A stretch of DNA of 64,000 nt from the NCBI GenBank assembly GCA_019059635.1, contig JAGVRJ010000006.1:1-64000 (forward strand), in the 5' to 3' direction. Origin of the DNA: Proales similis. Taxonomy: Eukaryota; Rotifera; Eurotatoria; Ploima; Proalidae. A program made the position numbers and the translations under genes. The notes below the pieces were generated by a model. The model saw only the letters and a list, made by a program, of their open reading frames with translations, was not told where the DNA came from and did not search any database. The number at the start of each line of letters is the position of its first letter. The stretch's first letter is position 1. This document shows positions 42,337-56,557 of the stretch, piece by piece.

Positions 42337-45300
42337 ATGGCTGAAAATAAAGAATCATTTACGACAGAGTTGATTCAGTCCGATATCGAGTTTCTAAGAA
42401 CTGCTGAAAGGTTTGTTATATTTGAATGTTTACATAGATACTTGAAAGCAAACTCCGTTTAAGTTCACTGCGAAGTAAAGATCCTAAAAAGATTAAGAGC
42501 TATTGTGATTTTTTGAGAACAACTGTTTTCAATGACTTCCCAGCTGAGGTTTTTCTCAACAATTCAAAAATACTTAGCGTAAGTTATCTGATTTGTTAGA
42601 ACAAATTAGAACACAATTAAAATCTGTATGAAGATTTTGCTTGATCTCTTGATTAATGAAAAAGATAAAACCAGCTGGTATATTCCTGATGAAATCAACG
42701 ACTCAAATATTTTTATTCCGGTTATTAAGTGTATCGGACAATTTACGCAAAAGTTATCAAAACGAATTAAATGTCTTCAAGCTTCTCAGACAATTGGATC
42801 TGCTTGTAAGCGGATTTTTCATTTCTCTTTATTTTTTGATGCTAATTTTTTTAGGGGCAAACTTAGAAGAGCTTAAATGCGTGGTGGAAATTTTACAAAA
42901 TGTCAAAGACAAATCACTCGAAGCTAGCTCAATTTCTTCTATTTCTTCCTACGCTCGCTCGAATATTTCGACCAAAAATTCGACTCGAACCAACAAGAAA
43001 GAGCTTGTGAAAAAAAAATTTGAGAGATCACAATCTTCGACTCAATTGCATAAATTGGAAGATTCCCATGCGGGAAACGAGCCGTTTGAAGGTTTTGATC
43101 TTGATTTAACCGAGTAAGAAGCGGATAATCGATTTGATCATTTTGATATTAACTTTATTTTTTTTAATTTCAGAAGCATCGATGTATTTCTTAGCGAGGC
43201 CAGTAATACCACTCTAATAAACTCGTCCTCTTTTTTACAGGATAATCAACCAACTTGGTCAATTGAAACATTCTGCGTCCACCTTTTAGAAATCCTAATT
43301 GAATATTTACGTATTTATACGATCTATCTAAATAGAGCAAGCGGATGCGGCTCAAAGCCAGTAAACACAGAATTTTTCACCTCGTTGATTCGTACTTTCT
43401 TCAATTGTTTAGAAATTTTAAAAATGTATATTGAAGACTGTCCAGACGAATATGTAAGATGATTTTCTCTCGTATATTGAACTAATACTGAATTTGTTTA
43501 CTTAAGGTAAAAATTCTAAAATTGATGAAAAACATTCAAAGCATACTTCTGAACGAAGGAAACTTTGAAAACCTAGCAGATAAAGAATTAAGCATAATGG
43601 TGAAGCTGATTTTAGAATTTGGATTTGAAAATTTAGTTTGCTTGTTACCCTTTGAACAAACAAGCCTTAGCTCATCCGATTTATCGAACAATATTCGCGA
43701 ATTTTCTGAGCTTATATTCAAATTGATTAATGATCCTGTCCTCAACGAGGCGTTTATTTTGAACCAAACAAAGCTGGTTGTCGCCTTAAAAATGGCCGAT
43801 GAAAACTTGTACAAAAAATACGAATGGTCTGAATTTATCTCCAGCTCAATGAAAAATGCCTGCAGGTTTATGCAGAAATATCAAAATGGAGCTAAACTGA
43901 GTCTTTATAAAAACTGTCAAAATCTAGCCGAGCTTGTGACGATGGCTAAAGAGTCTTTAGAATACCTCGAGAAATTCGAATGCGTTGAACTGATTCAAAG
44001 ATTAATAGCTTTTTCTATCGACCTGTGTGAGTCTTCCATTCCATCAATGGTACTTGATGAAAAAAGAACATGTTTCAAGAGAGACCCTAACAGTGATAGC
44101 TCAACATCTCAGCAAATAAGCTTTGAATCAGATGGCGAGTATCTTATAATAAGCTGTTTGAAGAGTAAATCCCTTAAAATGAAAGAGCTGGCTTTCCAGA
44201 ACATTGAACGTAGTGTTCAAGCCGCACTTAATGCATCTATAATTGCATCCCATCCATTTTCAGAACAAAGAGTTAAAATCAATTTCATCTTGAAAACGGA
44301 AATTTTTCGAGTATTTCTCATTGAAGGATTATTCAATCAAAATGAGGCCATCAAAAAAAGCACTCGTACTTGTCTTGAATATCTTTTACAATCAGAGTTA
44401 TTACTAGTTGAAAATTCAAGAAAAACATTGGCAAATCTAATCACGTTCTTTATGCCTTACATACAAACTACAGCCGGCCATAAAGATTCACTGGGTCGCC
44501 TGGTAATATCCTTATCCGAAAACTATCAACAGACTGACAAAACAAAAGACTCGTTAAAGCTTTGGGTCAATCCTGCAGTAGAGAGGCTAAAATGCTCATT
44601 ACGTTATTTGTTCTTCTCTGATAGACAAATTCGCAGAAAAGGCTTTGCTCAAACAATAAGATTTATTACACAATGCCTTAAAAATGACCATATTTCATCT
44701 CAAGAAGGATCTTCGTTCCCTAAAAAGTTACCATTAATTTTAGAAAAGACAGAATCTGAAAAATATTTTGATCTAGCGATTATTGATAACAGAAGAAACA
44801 TGTACATAGTATCAGGAGGAAAGAGAGATACGTCCCTCTTTTCTACTGAAAATATGAAAAGAGTTTGGAATATTTTCACATCTGAAAAATTTGACATGGA
44901 CATAAGGTGGAACGCAGGAGATCAAATGGGATTAATTTTGGCCTCTGGAGATTCAGCTGTTTTTGAAGCTTTTTCCGCAATAGACGGTATCAACTATTGT
45001 GTAAGAACCGTGGAACAAGCTGTTGGCGAAAAACTCGATATCAACGGTAAATTTGATAGAATTGAAGGAGCTTGCATAACCTGTTTGGCAGCAGTATTTT
45101 ACTGGTGTCGTAAAACACGAATGAACTTTCAACAGGATCAGAAATTCCTATCAACTCTCTTTTCAGGGCTTCTGATTTGCAAAAATGTTCGATTACACAG
45201 CATAGGTAGCACAGATACGCAAACAATAGTGGAGTATCATACCAAATACCAAAGAGATTTAGCTTCTATTTTGTTCGCTATATTGTACCATAACGCAGAT

Positions 45301-48300
45301 AAAGGAGTAGATTTGAAGAAAGCCGACTCCATTAAATATTTACAAGTAAACGAACAGCTAACTAGTGTCCTTGATCCTCCATTCGAAATAGTTTCTTCCG
45401 ATTTATTAAAGCAGCGGAAAAAAGATTTGGAAAACTGCGAATCAAATGAACAAAACGTTTGCTATTTTGAATCAGTACGAAAACTCACAATAGATCATTC
45501 AAATAATGAATATTTTTTAAAACAATCTTTTATGTCCTCAAAAAGCTCTTCAAATGAGAATAATTTGATAAATGAAACTTTAAGCCGTAAATTTCGTCTG
45601 AATTGGAATTCTCAGTGGCATGGTGGAGCTGTGCGTCTTCTTGTCGACGATCTTATTTTGAAAGATGCAAAAGTTGAAGAAATTTCTTCACAAAGGTAAA
45701 ATAGCTTTTTTCTCAGTCTTATCGTAACTGCTAACATTTTGCTTAAGTTTTAGTCGTCAGCTATTACTTAATCAAAACGACAAGATATTGGCACAGCTTT
45801 GTTGGCCTGATTTAGTTTTCAAACAGCTATTCGGCACACTTGAAAATGCTACAAGTCATAGAGCGGCAAACAGGTGCCTGGACCTGATTCAACTAATGAG
45901 TGAAATTTTACTCAGTCGATTGGATGCAAGATTATTGCCTTTTCAAACACTCAAGTTGTTGTTTGGCTACTTGGGCGCAAACGATTCTTTGCCATGGTTT
46001 AAAATCTTGGACAGATTTGCTAGCTACATGCCTCCTAACAAATCATATGTGCAGGACAGATGCCTGTTCGCAAAATCATTAGAAACAATATCTCACATAA
46101 TCAAACTTTTTAGTAAAATCAAACAAACTCTCTTATACTCAGAGCAGAAAAATTCAATCACGGATAAAGACTTTGAAAGTATTCAAGCTTCTCTGTACGA
46201 ATGGCTCGACACTTTGTTTGGAGATGGTAGAGATGATCTAAAACAATCGAAATTCTCTCAAATGCTTCACAGTTGCATAATCAATTACGAATCAAACGAA
46301 ACTTCGTAAGTTTTCTCGTTCAAGCATTAACCTTGCCAGACACTTAACCATTCTAAAGACCAGTAATAATGCACTCTCTTATCAAATTGATTGAAAGTCT
46401 CTCAGATGCAAAGTATCCAAATATTTCGTTCAATAAGATACTGCTGACACTTTGCATCGAACAGTTAAAGAGTTGTGAGGTTGAACGATTTAAATCTCTT
46501 GGGAAGCTTTCAGAGATATTGAAACTTCTCAGCTATCTTACCCACCCAACTCAAGATGCAGTTTTGACGCAAAACGACAATTCTCATCTTAATACGCTTA
46601 CGAATAGCCTGATTAAGGTGATTGGATTAATCGCGCATCGTTAATCTCTTCTATTTTAAATTTAAATTAAAGGTCATCTTAAATTTTAATCGAGGACGAG
46701 GCGGAATTTCTCAATCTTTTATGGGCGACTTTATTCTGAAGTCAGCTCATGTCAGCGTGCTGCAAACAGTAACTTATCAGCTTCAAATAAATAAGCATGG
46801 CTATGAATTGGCTCAGGTAACCCATTCGCAAGCTGTCATAAGTATTTTTTGTTACTTTTTTATTTTCAAGAAAGATTCGGTAAAACCAGTTCGCTCAAGG
46901 CATCTTTCAGTTGACCAAACAGAAAAGACTGAATTTTTACCAAAAACACTTAATTGGATCATTCCAATGCTATTTCATCGGGACAGCCAGGTACAATTAA
47001 GTTTTACAAAAAATTGCAAGCTTCAAATTCAAGTTAGAATTTAAGGCACGAGCAATGAGCTTTTCTATTCTGAGTCTTTTGGTTGAGGCTGAAGATTGGG
47101 AAATAATTCATTCATCCCATTTCGAATCCCTTCTAGGGATTTCTATCTCATTTTTGCTCAATTCTATGGAATGTAGCATGGTTAAAACACAGGCATGTCG
47201 CCTTATTATGAATCTCTGTAAGAAAATTGAAAACCTTCCTTCTTGGGTAAGTGTTATTATCATGATAAACATGGTCCAGTATATATTTTAATTGTTCAAT
47301 TTAGATCGAACAGCTATCTTTATACTTAGAAGAGCTAAAATTTTTTAAAAAGATAGCAGTTACTTTATCATATTTTTATCCTAAAGCGATGCTTAGCTTT
47401 CAGGAATTACAAGGAATCTCGGCTAAAAAAGGCATCGGTGAGTCTAATTGTGCTGTGCTTAAGTTGGATTTATTTTTTCAAAAAACCATAAGAAGGATGC
47501 GAAGAGAATCCTGGCATGATCAGTGATGCTTATCTAATAAGCGGTATCTGTGAGTTGCTAAGAAGCTTTGTCATTTTATTTGAAGATAGATGCACTCTTC
47601 TCTTGGCGAAATATAGCGTTTACGAACTGCTCTCTAGCTATGTGAAGCCGCATTGCCTCATCAGATATTTTGGAAACAAAAGCGAGCCGAATGAATATAC
47701 AATGATGCTTACATCAATTATTCGTCTTTTTATCGTTTCAATTGCACAAGACTGTAATTTCGTGAGCTATCTTGTACCCGTTACCAAAGATGTTCAAAAA
47801 CAGAATACACTTCAAGAGATTATCATGTGCATTTGCATTATGAGAAATGATACGAGTAAATATAATTAATACACCAGTTAACAAATTTGTTTATATTATT
47901 TTTTAATTTGAAATAATTTAGGTTTGATCATAGAAATTTTCGATTTGATCTCGTATCTGTGTCAGTCATACAATGATGCCTTTTTTCCGACATCCTTGTT
48001 AGTTTTTGACGTACTTGCCTCAAATATTACATCGATAACTCTATCGATTTATCATGCAATTGAAAGCTCTAATACATCCTACTCTCAAGCTGCTCTTAAA
48101 TTACTAATATCAGTAATCGCTTGCTCTAATTGTAAGCCAGAAGATGATGGAGCTGAAGTGCAGCGATCAAATCTTTTGCAATCGCTCAGAAGTGTTTTAC
48201 AATGCAGTATGTCCGAACTGGAGAAAAAAAATACCCAAGAGGAAACGAATCAAAAAAGCTTGAGCGAAAATTTTGTTGATTTAATCATGAAAAAGATGTC

Positions 48301-49956
48301 AAGTTCGGTATCAATCGTAAACAGTGATAAAGAGAAAACTAGGCACCTTTATTCAAATGCTTTGGTCGGATTATTTTTGGTTGACCGCAATGCTCAACTC
48401 ACAGCTTTCAAAGGTTTTGTAAATGATTGCATCCAATTTAATTCTTATGCTTCTTTCTTAACAGTATGAATTTAAAGGCGGACTAGCAGAAACGATTATT
48501 GAGGATATTAAATCATTGAATGCTAAGCTTACATTAAAGATTTTGGGCGACAAAGGACTTTTAGCCAAGGTAATATCTAATTGATTACTTCAAATTATTT
48601 ACAATTTATTGATTTAAATCACGAGCAGGACATGAGTTTAAAGACTGATTTACGAAACAACATATTCGTTCTGACGCATCTGATGTCCGAACAACCAGAA
48701 ATTAAAGTAAAACTTGAAAATTCAACCACCAAGTGCTTTTACTCAGGCTAATATTTAAGTTGGCGATTACAAATATGGGAATCATTCCTATAGTATATGC
48801 ACTCTGGCCGTGGGCATTGAAAACTTCTAGTCTAATGGATGCATGCCTTTCTCTTTTAGCTACAATAACCAAACAAAATCAACTTGGTAAACTAAATATA
48901 TAATAATAGATGTAAAATAGATGTAAAATGAACTGATTTGTATTAATTTTAACATCAAATAAGGCATGGAACAAGTTTGTCAAAACATATTTGGCATTTC
49001 AGCAGCATATGGTGCAATAGAAACGAAATCCTCTTTAGCAACGGCAACAGCTATCAATGCTACCACAGTTATTCAATTGGTTATCAAGATTCTCCAAAAA
49101 AATCTCTCAGTCAACGCAAATCAAGCCCCAGCTAACAACAACTTAAAATCCTGTTTAATAATTATCACTAATTGTAGCCATATCAGTGAATGCCGAAGCC
49201 TTTTACTTAAAGTGAGCAGTAAAATTTCGCTAAAATTCAATCTCCTTACTTAAACGTTGCCAAAAAGGCCAACCTTATTCAAGACTTTGTAGCTTGTGAG
49301 TTTTCAAATTGCAAAATAGCGATATCTAAGTCAAACTTAAAGCGTTTGAGTTATTGGATCGATCTTCTTTTGAGTTTGTCATTTATAAATGAAGGACAGA
49401 TGATTTTCCTCAAGATTGATTCATTATTATCGATGGTCTGCAAGCTTCTTTTACAACTTCAGAACTCTGGAATGACTAATCAATCGACGAGTTATTTGAA
49501 GCTTGAGAAATCTTCTCTCCTGATTCTTCGCAATTTAGCATTTAATGCAAGTGTTAAATCGAAACTCCTATTAAACGGTAGATTATTTTTCTCTGGCGCT
49601 TTTTTCAAGAAAATTCCTGATTGACCAAATGCTTGACCAAAGATGATTATCTTAAAGCCCTTGCGAATTCACTATTAAGGGAAGAGTACCAAAAAATTGC
49701 CATATCTGGACTAGAAGCCTTGATATTTGACTTCCAAAAAGTATTTTTTCTTCTTTCTTTATTAATTATTAATTATTATAGTGATTTATTAATTTTTTAG
49801 GCCAAAATTCCTCTACGCGAAGGATTAATTTTCAAGAATCTTATTACAATTTCAGAACACCTGAACAGACGCCCATCGTCGCTATTCTCAATGCATTCTT
49901 TGACCTGCCATGATAAAGAGAGAATAGATAGACTTGTTCAGCAACTGTGTGAGTGA
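42337..49956 (+). CDS. RTTN: Rotatin-like centriole protein (many exons)
   Basis: Rotatin is a large armadillo-repeat protein of centrioles and basal bodies. Exon 1 is 42337-42410 and the first intron only 38 nt (42411-42448). Exon 2 has NDFPAEVFLNNSKIL, matching the rotatin-N signature (vertebrate QDFPAEIFLQRPKIV). The largest exon (43507-45698) carries VWNIFTSEKFDMDIRWNAGDQ, which fits vertebrate [21 protein letters not shown], and ends near FRLNWNSQWHGG (vertebrate IAWNLSWYHG). Later exons around 45755-46307, 46360-46640, 46720-47040, 47520-48470 and 48960-49950 are helical repeats; NDSLPWFKILDRF again matches. The last codons are QQLCE-stop at 49956. Some middle exon borders are uncertain. 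Confidence 0.72.
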
Positions 49957-50245
49957 GTCTTTCTATGAGTAAAGTGGTAGATAGATAAAAAGAGACAAAA
50001 TGTTAAAAGATTTTAATTCTGAAATGTCTAGGTTTCCTAGCTTCTTTCACTTTTCTACCTTTATTGATTTAAATCGGTAAACTAACACAAAGCTAAACAA
50101 TTATTTCGATTTAATACAAATGATGATTCACGAAACAAAATTTCTTTACCAAATGAACCTTCGGGAACGGGAACTTGGATTTGCGATTTGCGAACTAAGA
50201 TGAATTCATGGTTTTCATAGCTGAAAGCACTGTTCATTTACAAAA
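49957..50245. other. Short intergenic region RTTN-sulfotransferase
   Basis: AT-rich, no ORF or signal recognised. Confidence 0.4.
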
Positions 50246-51782
50246 ATGCACCCGAACTTGGGACTGCCTCATTTAATCAGGCTCAAATGGATTGGAATTT
50301 TCAGGGCGAAATCTAGATCTATTACAGTATTGATATCTTCTAGTCCTGTAAGGTATGAAAGTCAGAGGAAATTGCTGGAGCTTAATTCAAAATGGATAGT
50401 CAGAAATGTTTCAAAATACAGTAAACAAGTTCCAAGTGAAGTTGTTGAGAAAAATGAACAACAAAAGGATGAAAGATTCAAATCCGACCAGAAAATAAAA
50501 GACGTCTCTATTATTCAAAAGCTTTTAAGGCTTAAAGATTTCGTCGATTTCTTCATCTTTCTATTTCTTGGGTTCGGAATATATTACGCATATTCAAATA
50601 GGAAACAATCAAAAAAGGCCGAAGAAATTCACAACATAGAGTGGCTCAATTTGCCATTTTTTAAGCACAAACTATTTACTTGTCAAGGGTTTTGCCTACC
50701 AGAGTTTTCGCTCAAAAGCTTAACACAAATAAGAGAATTCGAGCTCAAACCCACCGACGTTTGGATTGTGAGTTTTCCGAAATCAGGTTGGCTTTTAAAA
50801 TTTATTTTTTTTTTACAAGCGAAAAATCTAAAGATAATAGGAACAACATGGGTGCAAGAAATGATCTATCTAATAATCAACGATTGTGATTTTGAAAAGG
50901 CGAAGAAGAATTCGATTGAACAAAGATCTCCGTTTATCGACTTTCCATCACCAGGAATCAAATTTATCAATAACATGGATGATCCTAGGGTTATAAAAAC
51001 GCATTTGCCAGTTTCTTTTCTACCTAAAGGAGTTGAAGAAAAAAGCAAAGTAAATTAAAATGGAAAAAAGCATGCCAACAAAAAATAAATCAAGTTGATT
51101 AATAAGGTTGTATACGTCACACGAAACCCAAAAGACTGCTGTGTTTCTTACTACCATTTCACTAAAATGTCAACTCAAGCCCAATTCACCGGCACCTTTA
51201 ATGATTTTGCCCACCTTTTTATTGAAGGATCAGGTATTTTAAAGCAATCATGCCATAGATCTGATTTCAATAGAACATTAACGTTAAAAGTTCCCTATGG
51301 TCCATGGTGGAAGCACATAGATGACTGTACTCATGAGCGTAAAAATATATTTGTAATCAACTATGAGGAGCTTCATAAAGTGAGACTCCATTTTCTAATA
51401 AGAATGTTTTTTTTTTCTCTACTTTAAGAATGAATACTTTAAGGATCCAATCGGAATGATAACAAGTCTATCGCAGTTTTTAGGAAAAAAACTCTCTGAA
51501 GCACAAGTTGAATCGATTGCTGCCTGGTGCTCTTTTGAAAACATGAAGAATAATCCCAGTGTTAACTACGAGTGGTACAAGGAGTTCGGAATTTTCCGCA
51601 AAGAAGGAGATTTCTTTAGAAAGGGAAAAGTTGGCGATTGGCTTAGTCTGTTCACTAAAGATATGTCAAAAAAGTTCGATCAAGTGATTGCAAGCAATAT
51701 AAAGTACCCCTACAAATTTGATTTCGGAATATCGGAAAATGATATCCAAAAAATATACAACCATAACCCTCCTTCATCTTAA
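50246..51782 (+). CDS. Membrane-anchored sulfotransferase (SULT family)
   Basis: Exons 50246-50786, 50841-51049, 51095-51379 and 51429-51782 give 462 residues. The C-terminal ~300 residues are a PAPS-dependent sulfotransferase: FPKSGTTW (5'-phosphosulfate loop, split by intron 1), KTHLP with the catalytic His, RNPKDCCVSYYHF (3'-phosphate site), YGPWW and RKGKVGDW. Cytosolic SULTs are about 290-300 residues; the extra ~160 N-terminal residues here hold an Arg/Ser-rich start resembling a mitochondrial presequence and a hydrophobic helix (FVDFFIFLFLGFGIYYAY) at about residues 98-115. The enzyme is probably tethered to a membrane. The substrate cannot be told from sequence. Confidence 0.85.
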
Positions 51783-51855
51783 AAGATACTTTTAAGCTAT
51801 TGAATAATATATTTTTGAAATTTCATTTTTTTGCTGTAAAAGTAAATTGAAATGT

Positions 51856-54800
51856 TTAGGAGCGAACAGCCCATGGGCTTTCATTTGACGAGCAATCTAT
51901 CACAGCGCTCTTAACAAGTTCATCCTCCATGGCCATTCGAATAATTTCCGGCGTGCAAGGAGAGTCAAATCGGGGCAAAACCCTGGAAAGTCCATTTTCC
52001 TCTCTATTTTTTTTCTTTATTCTCTCGTTTTCCCAAATCTAAAACCGATTTTAACTTACCTGCTTGATTGCACAGCATCTTTAATCGCGAAAAACACTGA
52101 AGATGCCAAAAACAAGGGTGGCTCTCCAACTCCTTTTGATGATTTGATTGTGTCTAGGTTTTTGTACTCCCTGTCCTGCAGAAGTTTGATGTTAAACTGA
52201 GCTGGAACGCTTCGAAAGCTGGGGATTTTGTAAGCTCCAGGTCCTCGGGTAAGAAGGCTACCATCTTTAGTAAAATAAAGTAGTTCTTCGCTGGTAAAAA
52301 GACCCATTCCCTGGGCAAATGCTCCTTCTATTTGACCGATGTCTAATGCAAAATTAATTGAATTTCCGATATCCATTAAAATATCGCTCCTTAAAACTTG
52401 ATGATCTCCAGTTAAAATGTCTACCTCGACCAGAGAGAGAGCCACACCCAAAGTAAAATAATGAAAAAGGTTTCCTTTTTTAGTATTCCAGTCAAAATCG
52501 ATAGCGGGGTTCTGGTAAAATCCATTGGCACAAAGATTTACTCGATCGAAATAGGCTGCTGTAGCCCATTCTCTCAATGTAGCGTCTGGTGCTTTGTCCC
52601 TGAAAGGCTGCAGCCTTTCTTTAATGATTAAACAGGCGTTGCGTACTGCCATTCCATAAAGATCTGATGAGACAGAAGCAGCTGTCGGAGAGCTATTGGG
52701 GATTTTATCGGTGCATGCCTCACTCATGAAAACCAATTCAAGTGGAATATCTAAAGTGTTGGCGGCCACCTGGGTCATTTTTGTATACAGCCCTTGTCCC
52801 ATTTCGACACCAGGAATTGATACGAGGACTGATCCATCAGTGTAGATATGAACCAGTGCTCCAGCTTGGTTCAAATACTTGTAGCTAAAGCCGAGGCCAT
52901 ACTTAGTTGGGATGGCTGCAAGACCTCTTTTCTTCCATTTACTATGCAGATTGAATTCATCTACTTCTTTTCGCAGTGTTATGTAATCTGATTCATTCAA
53001 AAGCCGTTCCCACATATCCGGAATAAACCAATCTTCCAACTTTGAGTTATAGTAAGTAATAGCCCCTTCTTTGTAAAAGTTTCTCCGTCTTATTTCTATT
53101 TGATCTATTTGAAGCTCATCTGCTGCTTGACTAACCATGTATTCACTTATTAGCATTGACTGTGGTCCTCCAAATCCTCTGAAGCTTTAAAAAGTCACAT
53201 GTCAAAAGAATACTTTCACAAACAGTATTCCTCAAAAAAAAAACTTACGCAGTGTTAGAAGCGATATTGGTTTTGGCTAGCTTTCCTGTTATTTTGATCG
53301 CGGGAATCTGATAGACATTGTCATAACGTGCCATAGCGCACTCCATTACATCTGAAGATAGGTCGATCGAGTGTCCGGCATTGCTGATTAACTCTACTTG
53401 ACAAGCTTTGAAGTAGCCATCCTGACTCAGCCGTAGCTTGTACTTTCCAATAAAAGGATGACGACCCCCAGTCATTTGCATATCAATATCCCGATCCAAA
53501 ATCAATCTTATTGGTTTTTTAAGTTTATGAGCAGCAACAGCTGTCGCCACCGAAATCCAAGTAGCCCTGGTCTCTTTACCACCAAAGCCACCTCCGATTC
53601 TCTTAACTTTGGCGACAACTCGATTTCTTGGAATGCCCAAAACATTTGCTATTTCAGCTTGGGCTTCGGCTGGATTTTGCGTCGAAGCAATCACTTCATA
53701 CTCATCTTCTTCGCCTTTCGGAATGATTAAGCAGCCATGCGTTTCCAAATAAAAGTGTTCTTGACCTCCTACGCGACAGGTTCCTTCGACGACCCTGTCT
53801 GTGTCGTTTTCTTCCAACTGAAACGTACTATCGTCTACCTCGCCCATCTGTAAAACTCTTTCGCATTGATGGTAAAAGGAATTCTTCTCAATTGCTTGTT
53901 CGATAGTCAAAATATGCTCCAACTCCTCATACTCGACTTGTACTTTTTTGGCAGCGAGCTTTGCTATATTCTTTGTATCAGCGATTATCAGTCCTATCAG
54001 CTGGCCATTAAATACCACCTTATTACTTGCAAATACTTCCTCATCCTTAAATATTCCGAATATATTCGACTGAGGAACATCCTTGTGACTGATAAATGCA
54101 TGAACGCCTTTGACTTCCAACGCTTTTTCAACATTCAAACTTTTAATAATAGCATGTGCTTTTTTGGAAACAGCCGGGTAAGCTTGTAGCTCGTACGCTA
54201 GTTTTGGAATGTCGTCCAAGTACCGCGCGGTTCCAGTCGTTTGCTTCAATGCAGATAAATGGGTATAAGTAGTTCCGATATGTAAATCTTTTTTCAAAGT
54301 TCCAAAGCTTTGATTTCCAGAAGATAAAGGCCTCTCGATATCCTCCGTACTTAGAGTCAAATTTTCACTTTCATCCGCTTTTATTGATCGGTTGACTTGT
54401 TGCCAGAATTTAGTGGCAAACGAAATGGCTAATGTTCTCCTGTAAGAAGGCATGCCACCTGGTGAGGAAGCGGAGAGATTTATTTCATTGAGGATCAGGC
54501 CCTGCAGTTTTTTCAGTGATTCGTCGTTGAAAACGGCGCCTTGCATCTCTTTAGAAACGTGCGACAAATAAAGGCCTGTTGGAGCAACACCTCCAAACGA
54601 AATGTCCAAGTTTTTTATGATCAAGCTATCAGATTCATCATAGGCTAAGTTAATGCTAAAACAGCCGTTGACAATTGCAATATCATCATCTTTTCTTTTT
54701 GCTTGCTTAAAAGCTCTTACTAGTTCAAAAGAGTTTACCGGAAGGGGGATAACAATAGTGTGAATAATTTCATCATTTAGGAGGTCCGTTTTACGGTAGC

Positions 54801-56070
54801 CTTTAAAAAATGATCTCAAAGGAACGCATCGCACTCCTCTTTTTTCCGACTCAATTCTAGCCCAAGCATTCCTGGTTAACAATATGGGTATCAAGTCCGA
54901 AATCGGTGATGCAGTTGCAATATTTCCGGCCAGAGTTGCAAAATTTCTAATTTGCCTCGAGGCAAACCATCTAAGATTTGATAGCATGGCAGCAGGAAGA
55001 GACTTCTCATGTGATTCCAAAATACCGCTTTTATTTAATTGCTCCAGATTGTCCATCAGAGAGGTCAGAGTTATATTTGCACCAATCTCTAATGCTCGTT
55101 GATCAGTTCCACTTATTCTTAAATCATTTAGCTGATTCAAACTGGATATGTTTATGAAATTTTTGTAGTCGGCGTCTTTAAATTTCAACTCAACCCCGAT
55201 TTCAGAGTTGCCTCCAACCATTTTCGACTCATCGAGAATACGTCTGGCAACTAGGAGCTGTTGTAAATTTAGAGCTTCAAACCAAACCATATTATCTTTA
55301 ACGATTAGAAGGGGTCTTTCCATCTTAGACGTCTCGACAAGTAATTCAGGAAAGGTAGACTGGTCATCGCTACTGGTGTACGGTTTTGAGCAACTGAAAT
55401 CCGATAATTTACTCACGCAATTGAGACCCTCCTTTGATAATGACTTGGCTGAATCAAGTATGGCTCGATAGCCAGTACATCGGCATAAATTTCCGTCAAG
55501 AGAATCCTCTATATCTTGCGGGGAAGGCTCTTTATTCACTTTAAAATAGCCAAAAAGCGCCATTATTATTCCCGGAGTGCAATATCCACACTGAGAACCA
55601 TTTCCTTCTGCCAAGCGCTCCTGTTTATGAAATTAAGGCGGTTTTATTAAGCGAATTTTTAAAATACAACTACTCGCCTGAATTGGATGAGGGTTTATGA
55701 CGCTACCTATACCCTCGATTGTTATAACCTGGCGCCGATGCACGGCACAAATCGGAACTAAGCAAGCGTTTGCTGAACGGTAAACAACTTTATCCTGAAC
55801 TAACTCGGCTATAACTACAGTACAGGCACCACAGCCTCCTTCTCCACAACCATATTTGGTTCCAGTCAATCCATTTTCCCTCAGATATTCCAAGAGCGTT
55901 AGTGAAGGTGAAATGTCTTGTATTTTGTGGTGCTCTGAGTTCACGAAAAACTCGAGAACCGAATTACAGTTAAATCTATTTTTCAGCGTTGCAACTTTTT
56001 CCTCCATATTTGTGTATAACGGCTTTTCGAGGCAAAATAAAAAGGGCTTGCGAAAATTATCTTGCGACAT
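51856..56070 (-). CDS. XDH: Xanthine dehydrogenase
   Basis: Oxidises hypoxanthine and xanthine to urate in purine breakdown. Exons: 55678-56070, 53249-55620, 52060-53184, 51856-51982; 1338 residues, the usual family length. Two 2Fe-2S domains (YGCGEGGCGACTV; SQCGYCTPG with LCRCTGYR), FAD domain (LAGNIATASPISDLIP), molybdopterin domain with GGGFGGKETR, FRGFGGPQS and the catalytic Glu in GVGEPPLF. AKRKDDDIAIVNG keeps the acidic pair typical of NAD-using XDH rather than aldehyde oxidase, and the C-terminus PWAVRS fits XDH (PWSVR). The first intron has a GC donor (CAG|GCGAGT). Start at 56070; an ATG 21 codons later is also possible. Confidence 0.9.
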
Positions 56071-56557
56071 GGAAAAAAGATAATTATATTAATAGCCAAA
56101 AATCGTCCATGCACTGATAGCATGTACTCGAAAAAATGAACTCAATCCAGGGCGTGTATTTTAATACTGTTCGAAACATCAAAAAGTGAATAAGAAAACC
56201 CTTATCAAAGGTAAAGAAGTCTCCCCAATCTAATCTTGGTTTGCCAGACTATGCATACTTCGCAGCTAATAAAAGCAATACTTTTTGGTAAAATATTTTG
56301 AAAATTACATTGAACCATCCAAGCCACGCCCTAAGGAGACATTTCAGCTAAAAATACTCCCTTAGAGTTTATTTTCAAGATTTTCCGGGATGTTTTTAAG
56401 CATATGACAGATATATGATTTAAAATAAATGAATTTAACTTTTTTTAAAGAGCCAGCTGGAGCATCGCAATGTTTTCTCTGTCCGAAGCCGGTTTAATCT
56501 CACCTTTCCAAAGGAAAGGAAACGCCACTAAATACAAATAAATTCACTGGTACTGAA
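56071..56557. other. Intergenic region
   Basis: Upstream of XDH and downstream of the JmjC-like gene, both on the minus strand. No ORF, RNA or repeat recognised. Confidence 0.4.

Noticed and set aside
51234-51274. Possible 40-nt intron in the sulfotransferase
   Set aside because: Sequence starts GT and ends AG, but removing it brings a stop into frame, whereas the unspliced frame is open and reaches the conserved YGPWW.
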